NCBI GenBank assembly: GCA_002730985.1
Contig: PCBP01000013.1
Span: 1 to 16,773 of the forward strand
DNA from: Flavobacteriales bacterium
GTDB taxonomy: Bacteria; Bacteroidota; Bacteroidia; Flavobacteriales; BACL11
Length of the DNA stretch: 16,773 bases
Reading direction: 5' to 3'
A model generated the notes under the pieces. The model was given only the letters and a program-made list of their open reading frames with translations, did no database searches and had not been told where the DNA came from. This document shows positions 5,546 to 13,236 of this stretch, in pieces; within the stretch, counting starts at the first letter, position 1, and each line of letters starts with the position of its first letter. Position numbers and translations under genes: made by a program.

Positions 5546-7948
5546 TCATTTTTTCTCAGTAGTATAAACTTTTCCATACCACCAGAATCTTTGTTCTTTT
5601 GAAGATCCGTATTGATAAACAGCCATATCAAAAGCAGAGCCAAATGAATGCATATCAAATACTGGAAGCATAGCACCGCGATACTCTTTCATCTTTAATT
5701 CTTTAACAATTGTATTAGGATCCTTAATAGCAGGTTCTATTTCTAATGATGCTAATTCTTTAGCAATCATTTTTTCTGTATGTTTTGGCGCGATTGTCAT
5801 TTCATCAATTAAATGAGTTGCGCCAGCAAATTGATCAATAATAAACATAATATATCTGATATCTACAGAGATCGTTCTTTGGATGTCTTTTTCAAAAGCG
5901 ATATCGCCACTCATCGCTTCCCAATTTCCATCAAATGCAGTCCCAACAATTTCTCCCCAAGCATTTATTACTGGAGAGCCAGAATTCCCTCCTGTAATAT
6001 CATTGTTGGAGATGAAATTAACCCTTAAGTTGCCGTCCTTATCAGCATATTTTCCATAATCACCAATTTGATATAATTCTTTTAATTTTTCAGGAACATG
6101 AAACTCCTCGTTAGTATTATCTTCCTTTTGCATAACACCATCAATAGTTGTGTAGTAGTCATAGTGCATTGCCTCTCCAGGATTATAGTCACTTACATTA
6201 CCATAAGTAGCGCGCATGGTTGAGTTAGCATTAGGGTAATATTTTTTGTTAGGATTCATTTCTTTGAGACCAGCAATAAATAATCGATTACCTTTTTTTA
6301 GTTTTTCTCTTACAATCGATCTTTTTGAAGAGATTTTTTGAATGTAGGTGTTATAAATAGACATCATAGTTTTGTAAGCAGGGTCTCTTTCTATTGTTGC
6401 GACAGAAGGCCTTTCCAAGAATGCAAACAACTTTTCTTTTGAGCCAAAAATGGATCTTCTAAAGGTGTTTTTAGCATACCAATCAAAGTCTAATTTTTTA
6501 AATCCAAATAATTGATTTTCAATTTGTTTAAATACAGGGGCATGCTGTGTTTTAGAAACATTATAGTAGTACATTTCTAACATAGAAGCAAATAATTCTT
6601 GATCAATAGAAGCGTCATAATCTTTATAGAATTCTCTAGCTTCTTTTTTGATCTTTCTTAATTCGACCCCTTTTTCTTTATCTTCTTTTGGTAATTTAGC
6701 AATTGCATTATACATTCTAAAAGACCAATACATAATTTCTGCTCCTCTAAATACAGCTTCATTTAAGTATATTCTGCTAAGTTCAATATTTTTGTTGGTT
6801 TGGTAAGCGCTTTCAATCAAATCTAAAGCTTCTCCATAATGTGCTTCCCTCAATGAGTCTCCAGTGCTAATCCAGTCTCTAAAGCTATTTTCTAGGGCTA
6901 TTTTTTTGTCAGCTACTTTCATGGCTTTTAATCCTTTTGATTGACCAATATAGTATTTCCAGTAGTTAGAAGTTCTGGCATACTTTGAGGCATATTGGAT
7001 TTTAGTTCTTTTAGAGGCCTGCATACCCGCTTTCATAATTGCTAATTTCTCATTACGAATATCAACAATAGCCGGATTAGTAATATTTAAAGCTTGCTTA
7101 ACGCCATAAGAGGTTAAATATCTGTCCGTTGAACCTGGGTAACCAAAGATCATAGTATAATCTCCATTTTCCACTCCATCTAATTGAATTGGCAAATGAT
7201 GTTTTGGTCTATAAGGAATATTTTCTACAGAATAATCAGCAGGCTTCCCGTCCGGAGAACAATAGATTCTATAAAGAGCAAAGTCGCCTGTATGTCTTGG
7301 CCACATCCAATTATCAGTATCACCGCCAAATTTACCAATTGATGAAGGCGGGGCCCCTACCAAGCGAACATCTTTAAATGTTTCATAGGTAAAGAGATAA
7401 AAATCATTGCCTCCAAAAAAAGATTTCACCCTTGCATTATAATGTGTATCTACTGTTTTTTCGGCAATAATTTTTTTAGAGACCTCTCTAATTTTTGCAG
7501 ATCTCTCTTTTTCAGACATATTATTATTAAGTTCAGCTAAAACCTGTTGAGTTACCTCCTCAATTGCCACTAAGAATGTAGCTGTTAATCCTTTATTTGT
7601 TAGTTCTTCTTCATGATTCATAGCCCAAAAACCATCTTTTAAATAATCATTGCCAACGCTTGAATGTTCTTGAATTGAGCCAAAAGCACAATGGTGGTTC
7701 GTTAGCATTAATCCTTCAGATGAAATCATTTCTGCTGTACACGACCCCCCTCCTAAAGACACAATTGCATCTTTAAGAGATGAGTTATTTATACTGTATA
7801 AATCTTCAGCAGTAAGTTTCATCCCCTTGGCTTGCATATCTGATTCATTTATTTTTTTTAGCAGTTGTGGCAGCCACATTCCTTCGTCAGCAATGGCTGA
7901 AAATGAGCAAAAAACCAACATAATGATTGATAAAAATTTATTTTTCAT
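5546..7948 (-). CDS. S46 family dipeptidyl-peptidase, DPP7-type, with C-terminal extension
   Basis: This secreted serine exopeptidase releases dipeptides from the N terminus of peptides; in Bacteroidota such enzymes work in the periplasm to feed amino-acid catabolism. Residues 1-20 are a signal peptide, leaving the typical mature start DEGMWLPQLL. The chymotrypsin-like triad is H86 (TNHHCAFG), probably D222 (HTGDFALYR) and S656 (GGNSGSPV). The residue 18 positions after the catalytic serine, which separates acidic-specific DPP11 (Arg) from DPP7 (Gly), is G674 in AFDGNWEAMSG, so a hydrophobic P1 preference is expected. The helical insert at about 300-560 is also typical. At 800 residues the protein is about 80 longer than the usual 710-720: after FAGATHLIDEMTI (707-719) there is an additional tail. 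The tail lacks obvious T9SS sorting-domain features. The gene is monocistronic and diverges from rluF. Confidence 0.93.
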   Translation of the reverse strand: MKNKFLSIIMLVFCSFSAIADEGMWLPQLLKKINESDMQAKGMKLTAEDLYSINNSSLKDAIVSLGGGSCTAEMISSEGLMLTNHHCAFGSIQEHSSVGNDYLKDGFWAMNHEEELTNKGLTATFLVAIEEVTQQVLAELNNNMSEKERSAKIREVSKKIIAEKTVDTHYNARVKSFFGGNDFYLFTYETFKDVRLVGAPPSSIGKFGGDTDNWMWPRHTGDFALYRIYCSPDGKPADYSVENIPYRPKHHLPIQLDGVENGDYTMIFGYPGSTDRYLTSYGVKQALNITNPAIVDIRNEKLAIMKAGMQASKRTKIQYASKYARTSNYWKYYIGQSKGLKAMKVADKKIALENSFRDWISTGDSLREAHYGEALDLIESAYQTNKNIELSRIYLNEAVFRGAEIMYWSFRMYNAIAKLPKEDKEKGVELRKIKKEAREFYKDYDASIDQELFASMLEMYYYNVSKTQHAPVFKQIENQLFGFKKLDFDWYAKNTFRRSIFGSKEKLFAFLERPSVATIERDPAYKTMMSIYNTYIQKISSKRSIVREKLKKGNRLFIAGLKEMNPNKKYYPNANSTMRATYGNVSDYNPGEAMHYDYYTTIDGVMQKEDNTNEEFHVPEKLKELYQIGDYGKYADKDGNLRVNFISNNDITGGNSGSPVINAWGEIVGTAFDGNWEAMSGDIAFEKDIQRTISVDIRYIMFIIDQFAGATHLIDEMTIAPKHTEKMIAKELASLEIEPAIKDPNTIVKELKMKEYRGAMLPVFDMHSFGSAFDMAVYQYGSSKEQRFWWYGKVYTTEKK

Positions 7949-7970
7949 AGGAAGTGTTTTTTAGTTTTCG

Positions 7971-7978
7971 CAAATGTA
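7971..7978 (-). promoter_or_regulatory. Candidate -7 promoter box of the S46 peptidase gene
   Basis: On the minus strand TACATTTG (7978-7971) matches TAnnTTTG and is followed by C, the extended form. It lies 22 nt before the ATG at 7948. The same sequence, TACATTTGC, is found before the SUF operon. Confidence 0.55.
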
Positions 7979-8049
7979 ATTAAACGGCCTATTTTATAAA
8001 ACTTAGAAGTGTCAATTTATAAAGATAGATGTTAACAAGATTATTAGTG

Positions 8050-8057
8050 TATTTTTG
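8050..8057 (+). promoter_or_regulatory. Candidate -7 promoter box of rluF-like gene
   Basis: TATTTTTG matches TAnnTTTG and ends 8 nt before the ATG at 8066, implying a very short leader. No Shine-Dalgarno sequence is present. It points away from the peptidase promoter at 7971-7978. Confidence 0.5.
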
Positions 8058-8065
8058 TTTTCCTT

Positions 8066-8809
8066 ATGAGTAATAAAAACCCTGTTCGTATCAATAAATT
8101 TTTATCTGAAATAGGCTACTGTTCCAGAAGAGAAGCCGATAAACTTATTGATCAAGGCAGAGTAAAAATTAATGGAGGAGTCCCCTTGATGGGAACTAAA
8201 ATAACTAGTGAGGATGTGATAACTATAAATGGAGAGACGGTAAACCATATAAAGAAAAAAAAGATGGTTTATATAGCGTTTAATAAGCCTGTCGGTATTG
8301 TCTGCACAACAGACACTAAAAGAGAAAAAAAAAACATCATTGATTTTATAAATTATCCAACGCGAATTTTTCCAATTGGAAGATTGGACAAACCTTCAGA
8401 AGGATTGATATTTCTTACTAATGACGGGGATATTGTAAATAAAATTTTACGCGCCCGCAATCATCACGAAAAAGAATATGAAGTTACTGTAGACAAGCCA
8501 ATAACTAAAGAGTTTATTGAGGCCATGGGGAACGGTGTGCCTATTTTAGACACAGTTACTCGCCAATGCTTTGTAAAGCAAACAAATAAAAAGGAGTTTA
8601 AAATTATTTTAACACAGGGCTTAAATCGACAAATTAGAAGAATGTGTGAATATTTTAGCTATGAAGTTAAAAAATTAAAAAGAGTAAGAATAATGAGCAT
8701 TAAATTAGATATTCCTGTTGGGAGCTATCGTAATTTTACGCCAAAAGAGTTAAATCAAATTAATCAATCTGTAGAGCACTCTATTAAAACGTATGAATCT
8801 GGTAGTTAG
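8066..8809 (+). CDS. rluF: 23S rRNA pseudouridine synthase, RluF type
   Basis: The enzyme isomerises a uridine to pseudouridine in 23S rRNA (U2604 for E. coli RluF). An N-terminal S4 RNA-binding domain covers about residues 7-60 (VRINKFLSEIGYCSRREADK). The RsuA/RluB-type catalytic domain follows: AFNKPVGIVCTTD (71-83), then FPIGRLDKPSEGLIFLTN (102-119) with catalytic D108, and the basic block TQGLNRQIRRMCEYF (183-197). HEKEYEVTVDKPIT (134-147) and GVPILDTVT (157-165) track E. coli RluF more closely than RluB or RsuA, so RluF is preferred, though not certain. Length, 247 residues, lacks the long basic C-terminal tail of some homologues. Its TAG stop overlaps the stop of the last SUF-operon gene on the other strand by 4 bases. 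Confidence 0.9.
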   Translation: MSNKNPVRINKFLSEIGYCSRREADKLIDQGRVKINGGVPLMGTKITSEDVITINGETVNHIKKKKMVYIAFNKPVGIVCTTDTKREKKNIIDFINYPTRIFPIGRLDKPSEGLIFLTNDGDIVNKILRARNHHEKEYEVTVDKPITKEFIEAMGNGVPILDTVTRQCFVKQTNKKEFKIILTQGLNRQIRRMCEYFSYEVKKLKRVRIMSIKLDIPVGSYRNFTPKELNQINQSVEHSIKTYESGS

Positions 8810-9546
8810 TTCAGCTTGACCAAAATCACATCCCACAGTTTTTTTCGAGCTATTAAGCAAGCTATAGCAGTTTCTTCTACTTCTAACCATTTTTTACTGT
8901 CATCACCACACAAATCACAGATTAACTGTAATGCTAACGGCCCGTGCTCTCCACCATCTAATTCAATATGTCTTTCTAAATAGTAGACAAACTTATTAAG
9001 ATTATTGTCTGTATTGTATTCCTCCACAATAGAAGTAAACATATCTGGAATCAAATCCTCTCTACCAAAAGTAAAAGCTGCCGCAATTTTATGAGCTTCT
9101 TTACTTTCAATAACATCAAATGTACATTTTAAAAAGTCATCAATTCCTTTGCTGACTTTAGGTATTTTTTTTTCGGTAACATTAGCAACAAATTTTTTTA
9201 TATTTGAGGTGTCTGCTCCACATTCTTGCATTGCATCTAGATACATTTCATAATGAGATGATGGATTTCCATCTTGATCTATATCACTTTCTTCTTCTAA
9301 AACAATACTATTTATTAATTGTCTAATCTTTCCATCTCCTATAGGTTTCCATGGAGAAGAAGTACAGGTAAGTATGGATTGAAGGGTTTTTAATAAAGAC
9401 ATAAAATCCCAAACCGCATAAATATGATGCTCCATTAATATAGCAACATCCTTTATACTGTTTAGTCTTCTATATAAATAGTGATTTACAACATCATCTT
9501 TATAAGGCTGAATTTTCTTATTGAGTTCTAAAATTTTTGGATTCAT
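8806..9546 (-). CDS. DUF3050 protein, predicted haem-oxygenase-fold metalloprotein
   Basis: The 246-residue protein belongs to the DUF3050 family, recognised from MEHHIYAVWDFMSLLK (38-53), EEESDID with GNPSSHYEMYL (84-103), FTFGREDLIPDMF (158-170) and YYLERHIELDGGEHG (188-202). The all-helical pattern and paired His/Glu segments resemble the haem-oxygenase-like superfamily, which includes di-iron oxidases such as CADD and UndA. Candidate metal ligands are H40/H41, one of E84-E86, H98, H193, D197 and H201; the H193-xxx-D-xxx-H201 array is the best of these. This is an inference: the first helix does not show the E-x6-H spacing of CADD. It is the ninth and last gene of the SUF operon and overlaps the DUF2480 stop by 4 nt (ATGA), so it is probably translationally coupled to Fe-S assembly genes. 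No biochemical role is known to me. Confidence 0.85.
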   Translation of the reverse strand: MNPKILELNKKIQPYKDDVVNHYLYRRLNSIKDVAILMEHHIYAVWDFMSLLKTLQSILTCTSSPWKPIGDGKIRQLINSIVLEEESDIDQDGNPSSHYEMYLDAMQECGADTSNIKKFVANVTEKKIPKVSKGIDDFLKCTFDVIESKEAHKIAAAFTFGREDLIPDMFTSIVEEYNTDNNLNKFVYYLERHIELDGGEHGPLALQLICDLCGDDSKKWLEVEETAIACLIARKKLWDVILVKLN

Positions 9547-10052
9547 CTTGTATTTTTATAAACAGGGACGGCAGAACAAGCCTCCCCAAACATTAAACTA
9601 CTGACGCTATTCTTTAGTTTTTTTGTGATTGTTATATAAAGAGCCTCATTAACAGGAATTTGACTACACCCCTTTACAATTACTTTTTTGTTTTTAAATT
9701 CGACAGGGTTAATATTTTCTAGGTTATATAAAAAGAGTTTTTGAAATACAGTTTCTTTATTCCCAGCATAAACTTCAGATGTGATAGCGTCAAGATGGGA
9801 GGCTGCAAGCATAAAAGCCCACATAGGAATAATGCAAGTATTGCTACAAAAAACGGCAGCCACCTTGTTTTCATAAACAGTGAAATCAAATCTTTTTAGA
9901 GATTCTCTAAAATCTTTTTCTTTAAGAATATGCCCTTGAAACAAAAAGTCTTTTAAGTCGAGCTCTAGAATTTCCACATTAGGAGCATAATCCGCTAAAT
10001 CAATAGTGACTAAGCCTGATTTTGCAACTCTATTTACAATTTCATTATTCAT
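9543..10052 (-). CDS. DUF2480 family protein, cysteine-containing, SUF-operon member
   Basis: The 169-residue soluble protein is recognised as DUF2480, a Bacteroidota family of unknown function commonly found beside suf genes. Matching blocks are EIVNRVAKSGLVTIDL (4-19), FLFQGHILKEKDFRE (36-50), PMWAFMLAASHL (76-87), KKVIVKGCSQIPV (122-134) and SLMFGEACSAVPVYK (152-166). Cysteines are C69 (FCS), C73, C129 (KGCS) and C159 (GEACS). From memory of relatives C69, C129 and C159 are the conserved ones, enough to hold a metal, an Fe-S cluster or a persulfide. That role is an inference from cysteines plus context. The ATG at 10052 lies 1 nt after the sufT-like stop, and its TGA overlaps the DUF3050 ATG. 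No signal peptide or transmembrane segment is present. Confidence 0.88.
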   Translation of the reverse strand: MNNEIVNRVAKSGLVTIDLADYAPNVEILELDLKDFLFQGHILKEKDFRESLKRFDFTVYENKVAAVFCSNTCIIPMWAFMLAASHLDAITSEVYAGNKETVFQKLFLYNLENINPVEFKNKKVIVKGCSQIPVNEALYITITKKLKNSVSSLMFGEACSAVPVYKNTR

Positions 10053-10053
10053 T

Positions 10054-10377
10054 TTATAGCATTCCTAATTCTAGTTTAGCCTCTTCACTCATCATTTCCT
10101 TGGTCCAAGCAGGTTCAAATACAATGTCTACTTTGACTTTCTGAACATCATTTATAACTTTGACCTTTTCTTCTATTTCCACAGGTAAGGTTTCAGCCAC
10201 TGGGCAGTTTGGAGATGTAAGAGTCATAGTAATATTTACATAACAATCTTCACTAACTTGAATGTCATAAATAAGTCCAAGCGCATAAATATTTACAGGA
10301 ATTTCTGGATCATAAATTTCGCAAATTACTTCAACAACTTCTTCGCCAATTTTCTGCAATTCTTCTTCTGTTTTCAT
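10054..10377 (-). CDS. sufT: DUF59/MIP18-family Fe-S assembly protein (SufT-like)
   Basis: The 107-residue protein is a single DUF59 domain, the family of bacterial SufT and eukaryotic CIA2/MIP18, which help mature Fe-S proteins. Diagnostic motifs are YDPEIPVNIYALGLIYD (22-38), the conserved cysteine C58 in TSPNCPVAE (54-62), and the closing FEPAWTKEMMSEEAKLELGML (87-107). The last of these ends in the LG-M/L tail shared by the PaaD/SufT subgroup. It lacks the extra N-terminal domain of some SufT proteins. It sits 1 nt downstream of sufE and 1 nt upstream of the DUF2480 gene, in the SUF operon rather than a phenylacetate-degradation cluster, which favours an Fe-S role over PaaD. Confidence 0.9.
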   Translation of the reverse strand: MKTEEELQKIGEEVVEVICEIYDPEIPVNIYALGLIYDIQVSEDCYVNITMTLTSPNCPVAETLPVEIEEKVKVINDVQKVKVDIVFEPAWTKEMMSEEAKLELGML

Positions 10378-10378
10378 C

Positions 10379-10798
10379 TTATTTGTTTTGATAGGCTAAA
10401 GCATAGAATTTGATTTCTTTTATCATGGAAACCAAACCATTCGCACGCGTTTGAGAAAGCTGTTCTTTAAATCCAATCTCATCAATAAACGCTAAGTCTG
10501 CTGTTGCTATTTCTTCTGCATTTTGGTTAGAAAGCACTCTAATTAAAACAGCTACAATGCCTTTAGTGATAATCGCATCACTATCAGCCGAATAAATTAT
10601 TTTTCCATTTTGTTCATCAGCACGTAACCAAACCCTACTCTGACAGCCTTTTATTAGATTATCATCTGTCTTGTATTTGTCATCAATCATTGGCAGGGCT
10701 TTCCCAAGTTCAATAATGTATTCGTATTTCTCCATCCAATCTTCAAGCATATTGAACTCTTCTGTGATTTCTGCTTGTATTTCAGCAATAGTCCCCAC
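10379..10798 (-). CDS. sufE: SufE sulfur acceptor protein
   Basis: SufE takes the persulfide sulfur from SufS and passes it to the SufBCD scaffold. The acceptor cysteine is C52 in the conserved IKGCQSRVWL loop (50-58). The upstream block FNMLEDWMEKYEYIIELGK (15-33) and the central GIVAVLIRVLSNQ (84-96) are standard SufE features. The length of 139 residues is normal. The start is GTG at 10798-10796, placed directly after the sufS stop (TAA then GTG). The first ATG in frame is codon 17, too late because it would remove the first helix, so GTG is preferred. Such an abutting junction implies translational coupling with its partner SufS. sufT follows after 1 nt. Confidence 0.93.
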   Translation of the reverse strand: MGTIAEIQAEITEEFNMLEDWMEKYEYIIELGKALPMIDDKYKTDDNLIKGCQSRVWLRADEQNGKIIYSADSDAIITKGIVAVLIRVLSNQNAEEIATADLAFIDEIGFKEQLSQTRANGLVSMIKEIKFYALAYQNK

Positions 10799-12013
10799 TT
10801 AACCAAGCATTATTTGCGCCTTTTTAATGGCAGTTATACAGCTATCAATTTCTTGTTTTGTATTATAAATTGCAAAAGACATACGAGCGGTTCCAGAAAT
10901 TTTATAATGCTCCATTATTGGCTGCGCACAATGATGTCCAGTTCTAATTGCAATTCCCATTTTATCCAACAAAACACCCATGTCATATGGGTGTAAGCCT
11001 TCAATATTGAAAGACACTAAAGCGGCTCTTTTTTTTGCCTTACCAATAAATTGTATGTCAGATATTTCTGAGAGTTTTTCAATCGCGTATTTTAGTAAAT
11101 CATCTTCATGTTTTGCAATATTTTCAATACCTAAGTCTGTGATGAAATCTAAGGCTGACTTAAAAGCGACAACTCCTGCAATATTTGGTGTTCCCGCTTC
11201 AAATTTATGAGGCAAATCGGCATAAGTTGTTTTCTTAAGACTAACTTCTTTTATCATTTCTCCACCGCTCTGGTAAGGAGGGAGCGTAGTTAATAAATTT
11301 TTTTTCCCGTATAATACTCCCACGCCAGTTGGGCCATACATTTTTTGTGCAGAAAAGCAATAATAATCCACGTCTAATGCTTGTACATCCACAAATGTAT
11401 GAGGGGCAGCTTGCGCACCATCAATCAGAATCTTAGCCCCTGCGGCATGTGTTTTATTTATGATTTTCTCAACAGGATTTATTGTGCCAAGTGAATTAGA
11501 AATATGTGTAATAGCTACTAATTTTGTTTTTTCAGAAAGCAAATTTTCAAAGGCTTCCATGTCCAAATCTCCATCATCCAGCATTGGAATTATTTTTAGT
11601 TCAGCTCCGCTTATCTCACAGCATATTTGCCAAGGCACAATATTGGAGTGATGTTCCATTTGTGATATAATAATCTCATCTCCTTTATTTAGGATAGATC
11701 GATAACCATTTGCTACTAAATTAATAGAGTCGGTGGCACCTTTGGTAAAGATAATTTCGCAGCTATTTTTAGCATTGATAAATGCTTGAACTGATTTCCT
11801 TGTGTTTTCAAATTTATCAGTTGCTTTTTGGCTTAAATAATGAACTCCTCTATGGACATTTGCATTATCATAATGATAATAATTAGAAATAGCATCCAAA
11901 ACTACTTGTGGTTTTTGGCTGCTTGCCGCATTGTCAAAATAAATCAAATCTTTACCATTTACTTTTTGGTGAAGAGCTGGAAATTGTGCTCGTATTTTAC
12001 TCCCGTCAATCAT
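10799..12013 (-). CDS. sufS: SufS group II cysteine desulfurase
   Basis: The PLP enzyme releases sulfur from L-cysteine as a protein persulfide, leaving alanine. The Schiff-base lysine is K224 in FSAQKMYGPTGVGVLYGKK, the persulfide cysteine C362 in RTGHHCAQP, and the ring-stacking histidine H121 in QMEHHSNIVPWQ. D198 in ILIDGAQA binds the pyridine nitrogen. The short loop around C362 is the SufS (group II) form that needs SufE, which is encoded next. At 404 residues it is full length. One oddity is that the residue before the lysine is Gln (SAQK), where the great majority of SufS proteins have His (SGHK/SAHK). The ATG at 12013 shares one base with the sufD stop (TAATG). The stop directly abuts the sufE GTG. 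Confidence 0.95.
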   Translation of the reverse strand: MIDGSKIRAQFPALHQKVNGKDLIYFDNAASSQKPQVVLDAISNYYHYDNANVHRGVHYLSQKATDKFENTRKSVQAFINAKNSCEIIFTKGATDSINLVANGYRSILNKGDEIIISQMEHHSNIVPWQICCEISGAELKIIPMLDDGDLDMEAFENLLSEKTKLVAITHISNSLGTINPVEKIINKTHAAGAKILIDGAQAAPHTFVDVQALDVDYYCFSAQKMYGPTGVGVLYGKKNLLTTLPPYQSGGEMIKEVSLKKTTYADLPHKFEAGTPNIAGVVAFKSALDFITDLGIENIAKHEDDLLKYAIEKLSEISDIQFIGKAKKRAALVSFNIEGLHPYDMGVLLDKMGIAIRTGHHCAQPIMEHYKISGTARMSFAIYNTKQEIDSCITAIKKAQIMLG

Positions 12014-13236
12014 TATAGATTAAAATCTAAATCAACATTCAGTTTTTTAGCAATAAGTTTTTGTGCCAGTTTTTTTACTTCAGGGATACTTATATTATTT
12101 ACAGCTTCTGATGCAAAAGCATAAGTTAAAACTGCCCTTGCTTCTTCTGCGCCAATTCCTCTACTTCTCATGTAAAAAATTGCTTCATCATCCAATTGCC
12201 CAATAGTACAGCCATGGCTACACTTCACATCATCAGCATAAATTTCTAATTGGGGTTTACTGTCAATAGTAGCACTCTCACTCAATAATAGATTATTGTT
12301 GGATTGAAAAGCATCAATTTTTTGAGCATCAGGGCGAACCATAATTTTACCATTAAAAACACCTTTGGATTTACCTAAATAAATGCCTTTATACATTTCA
12401 TTACTTCTACAATGCGGCTGTTTATGATCTACAAAAGTGTGGTTGTCGGCAAACTGGTTATCATCCAAAATAGAGATGCCATTCATATTACTGTCACAAT
12501 TACTCCCGTTTTGCTCAAAACTTAAAGTATTTCTGGTAAATGCACCTCCAAAAATTAAGGTATTTACAATTGCATTAGAATCTTGCAATTGATAAATATT
12601 TATATTATCAATCAGAATAGAATTCGCACTATTATCTTGAATTTTATTGTATTCTATGTTTGTGTTTTTTCCAATGTGTATTTGCGTGAGATGGTTTGTA
12701 AAGCATTTTGTACTACTTAAATTCTGAATTCGTTCCACAAATTTTATGTTCGCATTATCACCTATTATAATCTTATTACGGTGTTGTACAAAGGTGTTGT
12801 TTTTAGTATTAGAGAAAAACAAGATTTCAATAGGAGCTTCTAATATAATATTGTTCTCCACTTTTATTGTAAATCCTTTTTTTGCAAGGGCAGAGTTTAA
12901 TCCAAAAATAGCATCATCATTTTTTGTTTCAAAATTAGAAAAATCAGAAATATCAACCCCCTTAATATTTGGCTTAGAAATTAGAACTCCTTCTAAAAAA
13001 ATAATTTTATATTTAAATCCTAAAATATATTTTTCAATATCACCTTTCGAAATTTCAGTCCCATTTTCTTCTACCGAAAAACTTTCAGCAACAATATTTT
13101 TTAAGGAAGTATATTTCCATTCTTCTTCTTTTATAGTAGGGAATCCTTTTGCTAAAAAAGACTGAAGTAATTCATTTTTTTTAGCTCCTAATTTTTCTTT
13201 TTCAGAAAAAGATTTTATATCATCAATTAAGCCCAC
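12013..13236 (-). CDS. sufD: SufD, SUF scaffold complex subunit
   Basis: SufD pairs with SufB and two SufC ATPases in the SufBC2D scaffold on which Fe-S clusters are built in the cytoplasm. The protein has the right-handed beta-helix body of the family and the characteristic C-terminal part: DVKCSHGCTIGQLDDEAIFY (336-355), then MRSRGIGAEEARAVLTYAFA (356-375). C339 and H341 correspond to E. coli C358 and H360; the histidine is implicated in cluster assembly at the SufB-SufD interface. FVDHKQPHCRSNEMYKG (268-284) is a further conserved block. The start is GTG at 13236-13234, which overlaps the sufC end by 10 nt; no ATG lies close enough to serve. The length of 407 residues is normal. SufD proteins are divergent at the N terminus, so the precise start is less secure than the identity. 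Confidence 0.93.
   Translation of the reverse strand: MGLIDDIKSFSEKEKLGAKKNELLQSFLAKGFPTIKEEEWKYTSLKNIVAESFSVEENGTEISKGDIEKYILGFKYKIIFLEGVLISKPNIKGVDISDFSNFETKNDDAIFGLNSALAKKGFTIKVENNIILEAPIEILFFSNTKNNTFVQHRNKIIIGDNANIKFVERIQNLSSTKCFTNHLTQIHIGKNTNIEYNKIQDNSANSILIDNINIYQLQDSNAIVNTLIFGGAFTRNTLSFEQNGSNCDSNMNGISILDDNQFADNHTFVDHKQPHCRSNEMYKGIYLGKSKGVFNGKIMVRPDAQKIDAFQSNNNLLLSESATIDSKPQLEIYADDVKCSHGCTIGQLDDEAIFYMRSRGIGAEEARAVLTYAFASEAVNNISIPEVKKLAQKLIAKKLNVDLDFNL

Noticed and set aside
12746..13165. 139-codon open frame on the plus strand, opposite sufD
   Set aside because: It is the antisense of a conserved SufD coding region, rich in Phe, Ser and Ile as expected of a shadow frame, with no recognisable domain or promoter.
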